From Actinomycetes bacterium (lineage in GTDB: Bacteria; Actinomycetota; Actinomycetes; Actinomycetales; Actinomycetaceae): a stretch of 31,826 nucleotides of DNA. The notes beneath the pieces were generated by a model. The model was given only the letters and a program-made list of their open reading frames with translations. It was not told the DNA's origin and ran no database searches. Where the stretch lies: positions 1 to 31,826 of the forward strand of contig JAFAAX010000051.1 in assembly GCA_023426345.1 (NCBI GenBank). The letters are read 5' to 3'. Made by a program: the position numbers and the translations under genes. Below are positions 30,500-31,826 of the stretch, in pieces (the first letter of the stretch is position 1; each line of letters opens with the position of its first letter).

Positions 30500-31826
30500 C
30501 CCCCGAGGTTCGCCCATCCGAGACCCCGAGATCCGCCCATCCGGACGATCGAGGTACGCCCCTCCGTGACGACGGGAATTGCCCGCCCCCGCCCGCACCC
30601 GCGCCGGGCGCGGAGCACCCGGCGCCGCCCTCGTCGGCGGAACGTCTGACGGCATCGGATGAGGAGCGGGGGAACACGGCGCCGCCCTCGTCGCTGGAGC
30701 ACGCCACCCCCGAGGAACTGGACAGCGCCCGCACCCAGGCGGAGGGCGAGACCCCGCGCACCCGCGAGGAGGAGCGCGTCGTCAACCGGCGCTCCTGGGA
30801 GCTGCTGAAGTCCCTGCTGCGCCCCGTGCGCCTGCCGTTCGCCGTCCTGGCCGTGATGGTGGTCGTCGCGCAGTTCACCGGCGTGGTGGGGCCGTGGCTG
30901 ATCGCGTGGGCGATCGACCACGCGCTCCCGCGGCTGCTCGACGGCGACGGCGTGCCCGCCCTCCTGGTGTCGGGGGCCTATCTGGCGGCCGGTCTGGCCA
31001 CCGGCCTGCTCACCCTGGGCTTTGAGCGGCAGTCCAGCGTGCTCGGCCAGCGGATGCTGCTCGACCTGCGCCGACGCGTCTTCCGGCACACGCAGCGCCT
31101 CGACCTCGAGTTCCACCAGCGCTACACGTCCGGCCGCCTGGTCGCCCGCCAGACCAATGACATGGAGACCCTGCGCGAGCTCCTCGAGGGCGGCGTCCAG
31201 ACCATCGTCGGCTCGACCCTGACCATGGCCCTCACCGCGATCTCCATCGTGTCGCTGGACGGGCCGACCGCGCTGGTCATGGTCGCCATGCTCATCCCGT
31301 GCGTGCTGCTCACGATGTGGTTCCAGCGCCGGTCGAAGATCGCGTACCGGCGGATCCGGACCCACTCGGCGCGCCTCATCGTGAAGTTCACGGAGACCTT
31401 CACGGGCATCCGCGCCGTCCAGGCCTTCCGCGCCGAGGACCGCCAGGAGTCCGCCTACACCGCCATCGCCGACGACTACCGCGACGCCACCCAGGACTCC
31501 GTCATGGTGTCGGGCGTCTACCAGGCGGGCTTCCGCCTGCTCGGCAATCTCACGGTGGCGGCGGTGCTGCTGGTCGGCGGCCTGCGCGTCGCCCACGGCG
31601 CCCTGTCCGTCGGCGTGCTGCTGGCGCTCGTGCTCTACGCCCGGCGGTTCTTCCAGCCCATCGACCAGATCGCGAGCTTCTACTCGACATGGCAGTCCTC
31701 GACCGCCGCGATGGAGAAGATCGCGCAGCTCCTCGCCGAGTCGCCCGCCGTCGCCGACCCCGCCCGACCCGTGCCGCTGCCCAGTGGCGAGGGCGGCCCT
31801 GCTCCGCAGGGCGCCGTGGCTGGGAT
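30496..31826 (+). CDS. ABC exporter half-transporter B, truncated by the window end
   Basis: The first 443 codons of the partner half-transporter are in the window; it is open to the last base. Residues 1 to about 90 are Pro/Arg/Glu-rich and probably disordered, containing two sets of DNA repeats. The membrane domain starts at RRSWELLKSLLRPVRLPFAVLAVMVVVAQF and includes GPWLIAWAIDHALPRLL, LDLRRRVFRHTQRLDLEFHQRYTSGRLVARQTND (the coupling region), VKFTETFTGIRAVQAFRAE and FFQPIDQIASFYSTWQSS. The ATPase domain lies beyond the window, so whether it holds the intact catalytic glutamate cannot be seen. ATG 30496 overlaps the stop of partner A (ATGA); no later in-frame ATG or GTG start precedes the first helix. 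With A it should form a heterodimer. Confidence 0.9.
   Translation, partial: MTPEVRPSETPRSAHPDDRGTPLRDDGNCPPPPAPAPGAEHPAPPSSAERLTASDEERGNTAPPSSLEHATPEELDSARTQAEGETPRTREEERVVNRRSWELLKSLLRPVRLPFAVLAVMVVVAQFTGVVGPWLIAWAIDHALPRLLDGDGVPALLVSGAYLAAGLATGLLTLGFERQSSVLGQRMLLDLRRRVFRHTQRLDLEFHQRYTSGRLVARQTNDMETLRELLEGGVQTIVGSTLTMALTAISIVSLDGPTALVMVAMLIPCVLLTMWFQRRSKIAYRRIRTHSARLIVKFTETFTGIRAVQAFRAEDRQESAYTAIADDYRDATQDSVMVSGVYQAGFRLLGNLTVAAVLLVGGLRVAHGALSVGVLLALVLYARRFFQPIDQIASFYSTWQSSTAAMEKIAQLLAESPAVADPARPVPLPSGEGGPAPQGAVAG
30505..30573 (+). repeat. Three 23-bp tandem repeats at the start of exporter B
   Basis: Units begin at 30505, 30528 and 30551 and share the pattern GAGNTNCGCCCMTCCG followed by seven less conserved bases. 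The period of 23 is not a multiple of three, so each copy is read in a different frame and gain or loss of one copy would shift the reading frame of the exporter gene six codons or so after its start. Confidence 0.75.
30620..30693 (+). repeat. 17-bp direct repeat, 57-bp spacing, in exporter B
   Basis: CGGCGCCGCCCTCGTCG occurs identically at 30620-30636 and 30677-30693. The spacing of 57 bp is 19 codons, so recombination between copies would remove 19 residues of the disordered N-terminus in frame (APPSS is encoded twice). Confidence 0.8.

Overview
The window is about 70% G+C, with dense, mostly co-directional genes and ATGA/GTGA overlaps. Gene content, a type I-E-style CRISPR remnant and leaderless starts suggest an actinobacterium, possibly Actinomycetaceae. 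No rRNA, tRNA or housekeeping marker is present to fix the genus.

Layout. (1) 1-3655 is the end of a polyol or sugar catabolic operon: the C-terminus of a probable iron-containing alcohol dehydrogenase, an FGGY sugar kinase, a D-2-hydroxyacid dehydrogenase and a DeoR-type repressor. (2) 3758-4620 is a lone GNAT acetyltransferase ending at a strong hairpin terminator. (3) 4636-16693 is a 12-kb catabolic operon with its own promoter and a LacI-type operator at the predicted transcription start. Its order is LacI repressor, two ABC sugar permeases, a solute-binding lipoprotein, two diverged ADP-ribosylglycohydrolase (DraG/ARH) proteins, a barrel-plus-FGE-domain fusion, a family III CoA-transferase, a CitE-like C-C lyase and a ribokinase. 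As a working hypothesis it imports a ribosyl conjugate, cleaves it, phosphorylates the pentose and degrades an organic-acid part as a CoA ester. (4) 16694-17256 is non-coding and holds a two-repeat type I-E CRISPR remnant (29-nt repeats, 32-nt spacer) with no cas genes nearby. (5) 17257-17922 is a MarC-family membrane protein on the minus strand.

(6) 18050-27694 is a defence island. hsdM and hsdS are followed by an inverted MntA-HepT type toxin-antitoxin pair whose antitoxin carries an N-terminal HTH, then hsdR, then a 796-residue protein of unknown family with a C-terminal HEPN-like RX4H motif and much lower G+C. hsdR and the antitoxin are transcribed divergently from overlapping promoters around a perfect inverted repeat, so restriction, toxin control and a possible third effector may be coupled. 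HsdS carries a four-residue LKAE repeat between its two target-recognition domains, as in EcoR124-type enzymes where repeat number changes DNA specificity.

(7) 27695-28366 is low-G+C non-coding DNA with hairpins. (8) 28367-31826 is a pair of overlapping half-transporter genes for a heterodimeric ABC exporter; the first has a degenerate Walker B site and the second runs off the window.

The best candidates for undescribed biology are the RM-linked HEPN protein, the embedded HTH-MntA/HepT module and the double-ARH / CoA-transferase / lyase / ribokinase operon.
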